64,000 bases of DNA from Marivita sp041725935 (lineage in GTDB: Bacteria; Pseudomonadota; Alphaproteobacteria; Rhodobacterales; Rhodobacteraceae): assembly GCA_041725935.1 (NCBI GenBank), contig JBGRQD010000016.1:1-64000 (forward strand). The letters are read 5' to 3'. The translations under genes and the position numbers were made by a program. Below, piece by piece: positions 40,972-50,284 of the stretch (the first letter of the stretch is position 1; each line of letters starts with the position of its first letter). The notes beneath the pieces were generated by a model, which ran no database searches, was not told the origin of the DNA, and saw only the letters and a list, made by a program, of their open reading frames with translations.

Positions 40972-41961
40972 TTACATGCCGTGGATCATGCTGTCCGGAA
41001 TGTCCGCGCCCGCGTTGTCCTTGAACCACTGGGCCGCACCGGGGTGCCATTTCATGACGGTGTTCTTGTCCCAATGCTCGGGCAGGGTTTCGGTCGCGGC
41101 ACGGTGGATGTTCACCATCCGCGCGTTATCCGACATCACCACATCGACTGCTGCGTTCACAAAGCTTGCGGGCAGATCACAATTCGCGATGGCGAAGTTC
41201 CACATCGACACCGAACGCGCCGGCGCTTCGAGAGTGGTGTAGGTGCCTGCGTCGATCTCGTATCCCGCAACCGGGAAGGCTTCGATGATCTTCGCCTGCT
41301 CCTCTGCAGTGAATTCAATGATGTTGACGTCGGTCTGCACCTCGAGCTGCGACACCGCCGGAACCGGAACACCGGCCGCAAACGCGATCACGTCCAGCAA
41401 CCCGTCCTGAAGCTGACCGCCAAGGTCGCCCCAGCCGCCATTGCGGCGTTCAAAATCAACGCCGAGGGTTTCCATCATCGCGGGGAAATACGTGTCCGAG
41501 GTCGAACCCGCAGGGCCAAAGCCGATGCGCGCGCCCGCCGGGATATCCGCGATGGTCGTGATCCCCGACGACGCCAGTGCAGTGACCGAGAACGGCGTCT
41601 GGTACATCGGGAACATCGCGCAGGCGTTGGTCATCTGGAGACCCGGTGCAATCGGGTTGGTGCCGTTGAGCGATTCAGCCGCCGGGCCCATCGTGGTCAT
41701 GCCGAACTGCGCGTCGCCGGTGTGCACCAGCGCCATGTTCTGCATCGGGCCACCGGTGACTTCGCCGCCGCCGGACACGCCCAGTTCGTCTGCGACAAGG
41801 TTCGCCCAGCCTGAGCCATAGGCAAAGAAGGTGCCGCCCTGCGACGCGGTGCCGACGGAAAAGCTCGACGGCCAATCGGTGCGGTCAACATGGCTTTCGG
41901 CATAGGCCTGACCGGTGACGGCACAGGTGACGGCCAGAGTAAGTGCTGTGATCTTCTGCAT
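40972..41961 (-). CDS. TAXI-family TRAP substrate-binding protein
   Basis: A 329-residue periplasmic protein with a Sec signal (MQKITALTLAVTCAVTGQAYA). TAXI hallmarks are SFSVGTASQGGTFFAYGSGWA near residues 40-60, VHTGDAQFGMTTMGPA, and IPAGARIGFGPAGSTSDTYFP. TAXI proteins commonly bind glutamate, other amino acids or dicarboxylates; the cargo is not readable here. AGGAACC precedes the ATG at 41961; an in-frame GTG at 42054 has no support. A dctD-dctB pair encoded upstream may control it. Confidence 0.92.
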   Translation of the reverse strand: MQKITALTLAVTCAVTGQAYAESHVDRTDWPSSFSVGTASQGGTFFAYGSGWANLVADELGVSGGGEVTGGPMQNMALVHTGDAQFGMTTMGPAAESLNGTNPIAPGLQMTNACAMFPMYQTPFSVTALASSGITTIADIPAGARIGFGPAGSTSDTYFPAMMETLGVDFERRNGGWGDLGGQLQDGLLDVIAFAAGVPVPAVSQLEVQTDVNIIEFTAEEQAKIIEAFPVAGYEIDAGTYTTLEAPARSVSMWNFAIANCDLPASFVNAAVDVVMSDNARMVNIHRAATETLPEHWDKNTVMKWHPGAAQWFKDNAGADIPDSMIHGM

Positions 41962-42055
41962 TGGTTCCTCCCGAACGCATACATGATGTGTCTTGCCCGG
42001 CTGTTGTGTCTGCGCCGGGTCGCACGTCAGGAACCATAAGGTGAGGCCATTCACC

Positions 42056-42073
42056 TAGCGCCGTTACCGCCAA
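42056..42073 (-). promoter_or_regulatory. Possible sigma-54 promoter of the TAXI-TRAP genes
   Basis: The minus strand reads TTGGCGGTAACGGCGCTA, with the GG and GC dinucleotides ten bases apart as in -24/-12 promoters. It lies about 95 bases before the binding-protein start and downstream of a sigma-54-type regulator gene. The -12 element is weak (GCGCT rather than TTGCT). Confidence 0.35.
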
Positions 42074-42187
42074 CATTTTAAGCAGGACGCAGTTTTTTCC
42101 GGCAATGGGTCAGCGGGGGGACAAATACGTTCAACCGTGGGTGCCACGCGACACATTCCGAAGTATCTGACTGCGTGGTCTGGCCGC

Positions 42188-43531
42188 TTATGCCTCGGGG
42201 TCGGTGAAAGACTCGCGCTCCAGCCCGTAGCGCTGCATCTTCTCGTAGAGCGCCTTGCGGGAAATCCCAAGCGCTTCGTAGGTGTCCTTGAGCCGCCCGG
42301 CATTGGCCGCGAGACTGGCCGCGATAAGCGCGCGCTCATGTTGGGAGACCCGCTCGACCAGCGTCCCGGCGGTTGGTGCCGCCTGATCCGCCGCGTCGGG
42401 CAAGCCCAGCACGTAGCGTTCTGCGGCATTGCGCAGTTCGCGGGCATTGCCGGGCCAGTCGCGCGCCGCGACCGCGTCCAGAACCGCACCCGGCACCTGC
42501 GGCACGGGCTGGCCATAACGGTCGGCCATCTGCGCCACGAAGGTCAGGAACAGCATCGGGATGTCCTGCCGCCGCGCCGCAAGCGCGGGCATCCGGATCG
42601 TCACCACGTTCAGACGGTAAAGCAGATCTCCGCGAAACGCCCCTCGCGCCGCTGCCCCTTCGAGATCGGATTTCGAGGCGGCGATGAACCGGACATCCAG
42701 ATCAACGCGGTCATGCGATCCCAGACGGCTGATCGACCGGGTTTCCACGGCGTGCAACAGCTTGGCCTGCAAGGCCAATGGCAGGCTGTCGATCTCGTCC
42801 AGAAACACCGTGCCGCGCCGCGCGTGTTCGAATTTGCCCGACCGCGCCCGCGTCGCCCCTGCAAAGGCGCCGGGTTCGTGGCCGAACAATTCGCTTTCGA
42901 TCATGTCGGCAGGAAGGGCTGCGCAGTTGATCGCCACAAAGGGACGGTCCGCCCGCTTGCTGGCCGCGTGCAACGCCTGCGCGGCAAGGCCCTTGCCCGT
43001 ACCCGTATCACCGACGATCAGCACATCGGCATCGCTGACGGCAACCGCGCGGATCTGTTTGCGGACGGTCTCCATCTCGGGACTGAAGCCGCGCAACCCG
43101 TCCTTGATGCCGATGAGCGGGGCCATCTCCCTGCGCAGACGGCGGTTGTCGATGGTCAGCCGCCGCATCTCGAGCGCGCGGCGCACCGCGTCGACCAGCC
43201 GTTCGGGGGCATAGGGCTTTTCGATGAAATCATACGCCCCGTCCCGCATCATGGCGACGGCCAGTTCCAGATCGCCATGACCGGTGACAAGGATCACCGG
43301 GAACTCCGGGTCTTTCTGAAGCGCGGCGCGCATGAGTTCTGTGCCGTCCATGCCAGGCATGCGAATGTCTGTGACAAGAATGCCGGGGTAGTCGGGACCG
43401 ATCACGTTTAGTGCCGGGGCCGCGCGATCAAAGCAGCGGCAGCCCAGATCGGCCAATTCAAGCGTCTGTCGCGCCGCGATGCGCAAGGGTTCCTCGTCAT
43501 CGACAAAGAGGACCGGGCCGGTGTCGGTCAT
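42188..43531 (-). CDS. dctD: DctD-like sigma-54-dependent response regulator
   Basis: A 447-residue NtrC-type regulator. The receiver has D11/D12 and phospho-acceptor D55 (VTDIRMPG). The AAA+ domain has Walker A GDTGTGKG at 174-181 and Walker B FLDEID. The sigma-54 contact loop reads GAFAGA at 221-226 instead of GAFTGA. A Fis-type helix-turn-helix ends the protein (RLKDTYEALGISRKALYEKM). It overlaps dctB by four bases. It likely activates the adjacent TRAP genes. The T-to-A change at residue 224 could weaken sigma-54 contact or be a tolerated variant. Confidence 0.9.
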   Translation of the reverse strand: MTDTGPVLFVDDEEPLRIAARQTLELADLGCRCFDRAAPALNVIGPDYPGILVTDIRMPGMDGTELMRAALQKDPEFPVILVTGHGDLELAVAMMRDGAYDFIEKPYAPERLVDAVRRALEMRRLTIDNRRLRREMAPLIGIKDGLRGFSPEMETVRKQIRAVAVSDADVLIVGDTGTGKGLAAQALHAASKRADRPFVAINCAALPADMIESELFGHEPGAFAGATRARSGKFEHARRGTVFLDEIDSLPLALQAKLLHAVETRSISRLGSHDRVDLDVRFIAASKSDLEGAAARGAFRGDLLYRLNVVTIRMPALAARRQDIPMLFLTFVAQMADRYGQPVPQVPGAVLDAVAARDWPGNARELRNAAERYVLGLPDAADQAAPTAGTLVERVSQHERALIAASLAANAGRLKDTYEALGISRKALYEKMQRYGLERESFTDPEA

Positions 43532-45396
43532 TCCGCGGCCGCCAGTGACGGGGCCTCGGCCAGCTTGAGCGTCACGCTGAACACCGCGCCGCCTTCGGGA
43601 TGATTGGCCCCGGCCAGCGTGCCGCCGAAATCGCGCACGATGTTGTAGGAGATCGACAGCCCCAGACCCAGACCTTTGCCCGGCTCCTTGGTGGTGAAGA
43701 ACGGATCGAAAAGCTGCGCAATCTCAGCCTCGGTCATACCGGTGCCGCGATCCCGGACGCGGACATGGATCTGGCCGTCCTCTTGCACAAGCGTCAGGTC
43801 GATCACCGGATCGGGCACATCGCCCATCGCATCCACCGCATTGCTGAGCAGGTTGACGAAGACCTGTTGCAGCCGCACCTGCCCGCCCAGCACCCAGATG
43901 TCGCTCATTCCGATCTCGTGACTCACCCGACACCCGGTGGCGCGGAGCTTGGGCTCGAGGATGACCAGCGCCGTATCCAGCGCGCGGTTCAACAGCACGG
44001 GTTCGGTCTTTTCGCCCGGACGCCGGGCAAAGTTGCGCAGATGGGTCGAGATCGCGGCCAACCGGTCAACCATGTCATCGATCATGCCGATATTCTGTCG
44101 CACTTTTTCCGGCTCGCCCCGGTCAAGATAGGCGGCGGCATTGCGGGCGAAGGATTTGACGGCGGCAAGCGGCTGGTTGAATTCATGGCTGAGTGCGGCC
44201 GCCATCTGGCCCAAGGCCGCCAGCTTGCCCGCCTGGATCAGTTCGGTCTGCGTCCGGCGCAGACGGGTTTCCGCAGCACGGCGTTCTTCGACTTCCTGCA
44301 TGATGAGATGGTTGGCCGCCTTGAGCTCTGCCGTGCGCTGGCTGACCCGGTGTTCGAGTTCCTCCTGCATCGACAGCGCCGCGCGGATGCGTTCCTGCAA
44401 CTGCATGCGGCGCTGGATCACGACAGTAGCGATCAGGCCGACCAGCAGAAGCAGCAGCGCGGTCAACGCAACGGTGCCCATCGCGCGGGTCCATGCCTGT
44501 TCCGAAGGTGTCAACAGCAGCACATCCCATCCGGCCTCGGGTATGGTCTGGCTCTGCAAGATGAACTGCTCTGTTGTGCCCGCATCATCGGTGATCGCCA
44601 CCTGCCGAAACCTGTCGTCAAACGGCTCTTGAATGGCTTGAAGTGGCACCAGCGCATCCATCGGATATTTCTTGGTCTGCTCGATGGCCGCCCGCGCCTC
44701 GGGGCTGAGCGGCACCAGCGACCGGAACTGCCATTCAGGCCGGCTGGCCATAAAGATCACCCCCGCATCGTCCAGAACGATGATCTTGTTGCTGCCATTG
44801 CGCCACGCCTCCTCAAAGGCATCGACGGTGAACTTGACCGCGAGCACCCCGATGATCTCGGACCCGTCGCGCACCGCTTCGGCAAAGAAATAGCCACGTT
44901 CTCCCGAGGTGGTGCCAAGTGCGAAGAACCGACCCTGATCGCCGCTCAGCGCAAGGGTGAAATAGGGGCGGTAGGCGAAATTCTGGCCAACGAAGGACAG
45001 GTCTTTCCAGTGGTTGCTGGCCGCGATCGTCAGGCCCGAGGTGTCGATGACGAAGATATCCGACAGCCCGACCTCTTCGGCAGTGCGGTGAAGATCGTCA
45101 TTCACCCGCGCGATCAGGTCGGCATCGGAAGGATCGCGCAGCGCCTGAACCAGATCGGGGCGTTCCGCGATCAGACCGGGCAGCGCTTCGAACCGGCGCA
45201 GCGATCCGTTGAGACCCTCGACCGCAAGCGTCAGCGTCGGCGCCTCGCGGTTGCCAAGCTGGCCAAGATACACCCGTTCCAGCACCGGAAAGAGCAGCGA
45301 CAGCGCCGCCAGCACAAGCGCCACGCCACCCGCGATCACCGCGACTGCGAAGGGCCGTCTGCCGATATGTCGGCGATATTCCATGCTCTGCATCAT
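43528..45396 (-). CDS. dctB: DctB-like sensor histidine kinase
   Basis: A 622-residue membrane kinase. One helix near 15-37 (FAVAVIAGGVALVLAALSLL) and one near 305-328 bracket a periplasmic PDC/Cache sensor domain (DIFVIDTSGLTIAASNHWKD, GRFFALGTTSGERGYFFAEA). A coiled coil follows (EERRAAETRLRRTQTEL), then HisKA with ALSHEFNQPLAAVKSFARNA and HATPase with NLLSNAVDAMGD, DRGTGMTE, GKGLGLGLSISYN. DctB senses C4-dicarboxylates in relatives; the ligand here may differ because the neighbouring transporter is TAXI type. No clear ribosome site distinguishes the first two Met codons. Confidence 0.92.
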   Translation of the reverse strand: MMQSMEYRRHIGRRPFAVAVIAGGVALVLAALSLLFPVLERVYLGQLGNREAPTLTLAVEGLNGSLRRFEALPGLIAERPDLVQALRDPSDADLIARVNDDLHRTAEEVGLSDIFVIDTSGLTIAASNHWKDLSFVGQNFAYRPYFTLALSGDQGRFFALGTTSGERGYFFAEAVRDGSEIIGVLAVKFTVDAFEEAWRNGSNKIIVLDDAGVIFMASRPEWQFRSLVPLSPEARAAIEQTKKYPMDALVPLQAIQEPFDDRFRQVAITDDAGTTEQFILQSQTIPEAGWDVLLLTPSEQAWTRAMGTVALTALLLLLVGLIATVVIQRRMQLQERIRAALSMQEELEHRVSQRTAELKAANHLIMQEVEERRAAETRLRRTQTELIQAGKLAALGQMAAALSHEFNQPLAAVKSFARNAAAYLDRGEPEKVRQNIGMIDDMVDRLAAISTHLRNFARRPGEKTEPVLLNRALDTALVILEPKLRATGCRVSHEIGMSDIWVLGGQVRLQQVFVNLLSNAVDAMGDVPDPVIDLTLVQEDGQIHVRVRDRGTGMTEAEIAQLFDPFFTTKEPGKGLGLGLSISYNIVRDFGGTLAGANHPEGGAVFSVTLKLAEAPSLAAAE

Positions 45397-45456
45397 CGCG
45401 CGAAGATGCTGCCAATCGCGGGCCGAGACAAGCCGCTTGCGTAGATCACGCGCGCC

Positions 45457-46980
45457 CTACATCACCGCGCCGATCTGCCATGGGACAAATTCGTGGTCGC
45501 CAAGGCCAAGCGTCTCGGACTTGGTCGGCTGACCGGATGCGGTGGCGCGGATCAGGTCGAAAATCTCATGGCCTTTCTCGGCGATGCTGACACCGCGCGA
45601 CAAGATATCGCCGGAGTTGAGATCCATGTCGTCGGGCATCTGCGCGAACAGCCGGTCCGAGGTGGCGAGCTTGATCGTCGGCGCGGGTTTCGATCCAAAG
45701 GCCGACCCCCGCCCAGTGGTGAAAACGACGATCTGCGCACCCCCCGCGATCTGGCCCGTCACCGAGACCGGATCATATCCCGGCGTGTCCATGAACACGA
45801 GACCCGGCTCTGTCACCTGTTCCGCATACCCGTAGACAGCCGTCAGCGGAGTCGCGCCGCCCTTGGCCGCGGCACCCAGAGATTTCTCCAGAATGGTGGT
45901 GATGCCGCCCTGCTTGTTGCCGGGGCTTGGATTGTTGTCGAGCGATCCGCCGTTCTGCGCGGTATAGTGTTCCCACCATTTGATCTGGGCGATCAGCTTG
46001 TCGGCCGCGGCGCCAGAAGCAGCACGCCGCAGGAGCAATTGTTCGGCCCCGTAAATCTCGGGTGTCTCAGACAGGATGGCGGTGCCTCCCTGCCCCACGA
46101 TCAGATCGCTCGCCACGCCCAGCGCCGGGTTTGCGGTGATGCTGGAAAACCCGTCCGACCCGCCGCATTGCAACGCGACCCGCAGCGCCGACATCGGCTG
46201 CGCGCTGCGCCGGGCCGCGTTCACATCTGGCAGAATGCCGGTGACATGGGCCTTGATCGCGTCGATGGTCGCACGGGTGCCACCCGTGTCCTGAATGGTC
46301 AGCGCGTGCAATCGGTCGGTGCCGGTCGTGCCGAAATGCGATTGCATCCGCGCGATCTGCATCACCTCGCAGCCCAGACCGACAAAGACCGCCGCCCCCA
46401 CATTGGGATGGGTCGCATGGCCCCAGAGCACCCGGTCGAGGATCTCGAACCCCGCGCCGCTGCCCGCCATGCCGCAGCCGGTGCCATGGGCCAGAGCCAC
46501 GATGCCGTCGATGTTGTCATAGGCGTCAAGAAGGCCGCTGGACTCGATCTCTGACGCGGCACGGCGGATCACCGTGGCCGAACAGTTCACCGTCGCCAGA
46601 AGCGCGATGTAGTTTCGGGTGCCGACACGCCCGTCCGCGCGCAGGTAGCCGTCAAAGGTCACAGGCGCGACGACCGGGATTGCGGCCTGTGACGCAGCCA
46701 GATCGGCCCCGATGGCATAGGCCTGTTCCGGGTTGTCGAACACGCAATTGGCAGTGTGCACATGGGCGCCCGCCGCGATGTCGGTGGTGGCCTTGCCGAT
46801 GAACTGGCCGAACTTGACAACCGGATCACCTGCCGCGATGGGCTGACGGGCGATCTTGTGTCCGGCGGACAGTGGCTTTTCCAAAGGCGCACCCAGCGCC
46901 AAAGGGTCCGCGCCCGCCTGCGCCCGCGCTGTGAGGACCGCCACGTTGTCCGACGGATGCAGGACCAGCGGTTCAGACAT
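45457..46980 (-). CDS. uxaA: Altronate dehydratase family protein (UxaA)
   Basis: A 507-residue enzyme with both UxaA parts: an N-terminal SAF-like domain (LVLHPSDNVAVLTARAQAG to HTANCVF) and the catalytic dehydratase body (GRVGTRNYIALLATVNCSATV, VALAHGTGCGMAG, LQCGGSDGFSSITANPALG). It dehydrates D-altronate to 2-keto-3-deoxygluconate in the cytoplasm, using iron. It is the last gene of the uronate operon and overlaps uxuA by eight bases. No uxaB (tagaturonate reductase) is in the window. Confidence 0.92.
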   Translation of the reverse strand: MSEPLVLHPSDNVAVLTARAQAGADPLALGAPLEKPLSAGHKIARQPIAAGDPVVKFGQFIGKATTDIAAGAHVHTANCVFDNPEQAYAIGADLAASQAAIPVVAPVTFDGYLRADGRVGTRNYIALLATVNCSATVIRRAASEIESSGLLDAYDNIDGIVALAHGTGCGMAGSGAGFEILDRVLWGHATHPNVGAAVFVGLGCEVMQIARMQSHFGTTGTDRLHALTIQDTGGTRATIDAIKAHVTGILPDVNAARRSAQPMSALRVALQCGGSDGFSSITANPALGVASDLIVGQGGTAILSETPEIYGAEQLLLRRAASGAAADKLIAQIKWWEHYTAQNGGSLDNNPSPGNKQGGITTILEKSLGAAAKGGATPLTAVYGYAEQVTEPGLVFMDTPGYDPVSVTGQIAGGAQIVVFTTGRGSAFGSKPAPTIKLATSDRLFAQMPDDMDLNSGDILSRGVSIAEKGHEIFDLIRATASGQPTKSETLGLGDHEFVPWQIGAVM

Positions 46981-48145
46981 GGCCGATCCCCCGGATCACA
47001 CCGCGCAGTTCCGCCAGACCGCGCAGACGACCGATCAACGGATAGCCCGGCACGAAGTCACGGTCGTGATCGCTCAGCATGTGATGCCCGTGATCGGGAC
47101 GAAACGGGATCGCGTCATCCGCACGGCCCTCGGCCCGCCGCCGCGCCTCTTCACCCAGCAGAACCCGCAAGAGCGCCACCATGTCCGTGTCCCCCTCAAG
47201 ATGCGCCGCTTCCTCGAACGACCCGTCCGGTTCCTTGCGGACATTGCGCAGATGGGCGAAATGGATTCGCCCGGCGACCTGTGCGGCAATCGCCGGAACG
47301 TCATTGCCGGGATGTGCGCCAAGCGAGCCGGAACACAGCGTCACGCCATTGGCCGGGCTGTCCTGCGCGGTCAGAATCCAGTCCAGATCGGCGCCGGTCG
47401 AGACGATGCGCGGCAGACCAAGAATATCGCGGGGCGGATCGTCGGGATGCACGCAGAGCCGGATGCCCAGATCCTCCGCCGCCGGAACCACCTCGGACAG
47501 GAACCGCGCGTAATTGGCGCGCAGGGCGTCCCTGTCGATCCCGTCATAGCCTGCAAGGGCAGTGCGCAACCCGGGAATGTCGTAGCGGTCGAACGCACCG
47601 GGCATCCCTGCCATGATCGACTTCAGCAACCGATCCCGATCGGCCTCTGTGGCCTGCTGATACCAAGCGGCGGCGCGGACGCGCACCTCGTCGCTGTAAT
47701 CATCCTCCGCTGCCTGACGCCCCAGCATGTGAATTTCGAACGCCGCCATATGGGTCGCCTCGAACCGTAGGCAGGTCGCACCGCCCGCGACCGGGGCCGC
47801 CAGATCAGTCCTTGTCCAGTCCAAGAGCGGCATGAAGTTATAGCAGATGGTCTGAACGCCCTGCTCCGCCAGATTGGCTATCGACTGCCGATAATTCGCA
47901 AACAGCGCTGACAGGTCGCCCTCGCCTGTCTTGATGCGCTCATGCACCGGCAGGCTTTCGACCACGGACCAGACAAAGCCCGCATCCTCGACCGCGCGTT
48001 TGCGCGCAGCGATCGCCTCGGACGGCCAGACCTCGCCATAGGGAATGGCGTGCAACGCGGTGACAATGCCCGACGCCCCGGTCTGCGTCACTTCGGCAAG
48101 CGTGATCGGGTCGAACTCGCCGTACCAGCGCCAGGTCTCGATCAT
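46973..48145 (-). CDS. uxuA: Mannonate dehydratase
   Basis: A 390-residue TIM-barrel enzyme: MIETWRWYGEFDPITLAEV, GASGIVTALHAIPYGEVW, RLCVHPDDPPRDILGLPRI, VTLCSGSLGAHPGNDV and DHGHHMLSDHD match UxuA. It dehydrates D-mannonate to 2-keto-3-deoxygluconate with a divalent metal. The ATG at 48145 overlaps the uxuB stop by four bases. An in-frame extension upstream reads into uxuB and is rejected. Confidence 0.95.
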   Translation of the reverse strand: MIETWRWYGEFDPITLAEVTQTGASGIVTALHAIPYGEVWPSEAIAARKRAVEDAGFVWSVVESLPVHERIKTGEGDLSALFANYRQSIANLAEQGVQTICYNFMPLLDWTRTDLAAPVAGGATCLRFEATHMAAFEIHMLGRQAAEDDYSDEVRVRAAAWYQQATEADRDRLLKSIMAGMPGAFDRYDIPGLRTALAGYDGIDRDALRANYARFLSEVVPAAEDLGIRLCVHPDDPPRDILGLPRIVSTGADLDWILTAQDSPANGVTLCSGSLGAHPGNDVPAIAAQVAGRIHFAHLRNVRKEPDGSFEEAAHLEGDTDMVALLRVLLGEEARRRAEGRADDAIPFRPDHGHHMLSDHDRDFVPGYPLIGRLRGLAELRGVIRGIGHV

Positions 48146-49572
48146 GCAAGCACCTGTGTGATCGCGGCGCGGGTGCCATCTGCCCAAAGTCGCGTCGCGG
48201 CCTCGGTCAACGGCCTATGCAGAGCGGCGGCCAGATCTGCAGGAAAGACGTCCCGAAACCCCAACAAGGCGGCCACCTTGCCCTCGGGCGTATCCGCGCT
48301 GTCCGAAACATCGCGCAGCCGCGCCGCCAAGGGGTCGCGCACGTCAATCGCCTGTCCCCGTTCATCGACGCCGCCGACATACCGCATCCAAGCTGCAACA
48401 GCGAGGCACAGCGCAGCCGAGTGCCGCCCGGCCGCGACATTGGCCTCAAGGCTGCCAAGAATGCGCTGCGGCAGTTTCTGGCTGCCATCCATCGCGATCT
48501 GCCATGTCCTGTGGCGGATGCCGGGATTGGCGTAGCGGTCGAACAGCGCGTCGGCGTAATCGGTCAGGCTCACACCTTCGGGCGCCTGCACGGCGGGCAT
48601 GATCTCGGACCACAACTGTCGGACATAGGCGGCAAAGACAGGGTCCGCGACGGTGTCTGCAATGGTGTCGTGCCCGGCAAGATAGCCGGTATAGGCCAGT
48701 GCCGAATGGGTGCCGTTCAGCATCCGCAGCTTCATGTGCTCATGTGCGGTCACGTCCTGCACCATCTCGACACCTGCTGCCGCGAAATCGGGACGCGCGC
48801 CGCCGACGAAATCATCCTCGATCACCCATTGGGCAAAAGGTTCGTGCATCACGGGTGCCGCATCGACCCGACCCGTCAGTTGGGCAACGCGGGCGATGTC
48901 GGCCTTGGTGGTGGCCGGGGTGATGCGGTCCACCATCGTTGACGGGAACCGGCACTCTGTGGCGATCCAGTCGGCCAGTGCCGGGTCAATGGCTTGCGCG
49001 AAATCCAATACCAGACCGCGCACCAGACGGCCATTTTCCGGCAGGTTGTCACAGGTCAGCACGGTAAAGGGGGCAACACCGGCCTCCCTCCGACGCGCCA
49101 GCGCCCGCACCAGAAAGCCGGGAGCGGAGACCGGCAGATCATGGGCAAGGTCATGCTGGATGTCGGGATGATCAGTGTTCAGCTTGCCGGTGGAGGGGTT
49201 GTGGCAATAGCCCTTTTCCGTGACCGTCAGAGTGACGATCCGAACCGCCGGGTCCGCCATCGCGGCAAGCACCGCCACGGGGTCTTCGGGCGCGACCAGC
49301 ACGTCGTTCAGAACGTCGATCCAGCGGGTGACCTCGCCTTCAGGCGCAAGCGTGACCGAGGTATAGCCCCAGCCCTGATCCTGCAGCGCATCGCGCGTGT
49401 CGGGGCTGCGCAGGGACACCCCGATGATGCCCCAGTCGCCACCCGACGCCGCCATCGCATCAGCCACGAACACACATCCGAAGCCGCGAAAGAACGCGCC
49501 GAGGCCCAGATGCACGATCCCCGTCTTGGGGCGTTGTTCGGTGTCAGCGGGCAAGCCAGCCTCCATCGACAT
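48142..49572 (-). CDS. uxuB: Fructuronate reductase / mannitol dehydrogenase family (UxuB)
   Basis: About 476 residues, depending on start. The NAD-binding GIVHLGLGAFFRGFG is close to the N-terminus, and VTEKGYCHNPSTGKL, MVDRITPATTKADIA and the C-terminal KLRMLNGTHSALAYTGYLAGHDTI fit mannitol dehydrogenases of the UxuB group. It reduces D-fructuronate to D-mannonate and may also act on tagaturonate since no uxaB is present. It overlaps the end of kduD by about 29 bases; a TTG at 49554 after GGAGG is an alternative start. Confidence 0.88.
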   Translation of the reverse strand: MSMEAGLPADTEQRPKTGIVHLGLGAFFRGFGCVFVADAMAASGGDWGIIGVSLRSPDTRDALQDQGWGYTSVTLAPEGEVTRWIDVLNDVLVAPEDPVAVLAAMADPAVRIVTLTVTEKGYCHNPSTGKLNTDHPDIQHDLAHDLPVSAPGFLVRALARRREAGVAPFTVLTCDNLPENGRLVRGLVLDFAQAIDPALADWIATECRFPSTMVDRITPATTKADIARVAQLTGRVDAAPVMHEPFAQWVIEDDFVGGARPDFAAAGVEMVQDVTAHEHMKLRMLNGTHSALAYTGYLAGHDTIADTVADPVFAAYVRQLWSEIMPAVQAPEGVSLTDYADALFDRYANPGIRHRTWQIAMDGSQKLPQRILGSLEANVAAGRHSAALCLAVAAWMRYVGGVDERGQAIDVRDPLAARLRDVSDSADTPEGKVAALLGFRDVFPADLAAALHRPLTEAATRLWADGTRAAITQVLA

Positions 49573-50284
49573 TGAGCACCGCACCATGCACGTATTTCGC
49601 AGCCGGGCTGGCCAGGTAGACAGCCGCCCCCGCGATGTCCTCGGCCTGACCCCAGCGGCCTGCCGGGATACGGTCGAGGATCGCCTGATTGCGGTCGGGA
49701 TCGTTGCGCAGGGCTTCGGTGTTGTTGGTCTCGATATAGCCGGGGGCGACCGCGTTCACGTTGATGCCCTTGGCCGCCCATTCGTTCGCCATCAGCTTGG
49801 TCAGGCCCGCCACGCCATGTTTCGACGCCGTGTAGGATGGCACGCGGATACCGCCCTGAAACGACAGCAGCGAGGCGATATTGACCACGGCGCCCGTGTC
49901 ACCCCTTGCGAGCACGGCCTTGGCAAAGGCTTGGGTGGTAAAGAACAGCGCCTTGAGGTTGACGTCCATCACGGCGTCCCAATCGGCCTCTGAAAACTCC
50001 AGCGCATCGGCGCGGCGGATGATGCCCGCGTTGTTCACGAGGATGTCGACCGGCGCCTCCCCGAACAGTCCCTGCCCGGCCATCGGATCGGCGAAATCGA
50101 CCAGCACGGACGACGCGCTGCCCCCGGCCTGCGTGATCATCTCAACGGTTTCGTCACAGCTACGCCGCCCGGCACAGATCACTTCGGCACCCGCCTCGGC
50201 CAGACCCACGGCGATAGCCTGCCCGATGCCGGTATTGGCACCGGTCACCAGCGCGCGACGCTCCGTCAGGGAAAACATGCTCAC
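49544..50284 (-). CDS. kduD: 2-dehydro-3-deoxy-D-gluconate 5-dehydrogenase (KduD-type SDR)
   Basis: A 246-residue classical short-chain dehydrogenase: the NAD motif TGANTGIGQAIA at 15-26, NNAG at about 89-92, the catalytic Ser in NIASLLSFQGG and the YxxxK in SYTASKHG. It reduces 2,5-diketo-3-deoxygluconate to 2-keto-3-deoxygluconate. Pairing with kduI, which it overlaps by four bases, supports kduD rather than a generic SDR. This branch serves unsaturated uronates from pectin or alginate breakdown. Confidence 0.9.
   Translation of the reverse strand: MSMFSLTERRALVTGANTGIGQAIAVGLAEAGAEVICAGRRSCDETVEMITQAGGSASSVLVDFADPMAGQGLFGEAPVDILVNNAGIIRRADALEFSEADWDAVMDVNLKALFFTTQAFAKAVLARGDTGAVVNIASLLSFQGGIRVPSYTASKHGVAGLTKLMANEWAAKGINVNAVAPGYIETNNTEALRNDPDRNQAILDRIPAGRWGQAEDIAGAAVYLASPAAKYVHGAVLNVDGGWLAR

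Noticed and set aside
42130..42150. TGGCAC-like sequence upstream of the TAXI gene as a -24 element
   Set aside because: Spacing to the following TTGA is one base too long for a sigma-54 promoter; the sequence instead forms a short CGTGG-CAC-CCACG palindrome.
43600..45444. 614-codon plus-strand open frame opposite dctB
   Set aside because: Antisense of a clear DctB with H-box and ATPase motifs.
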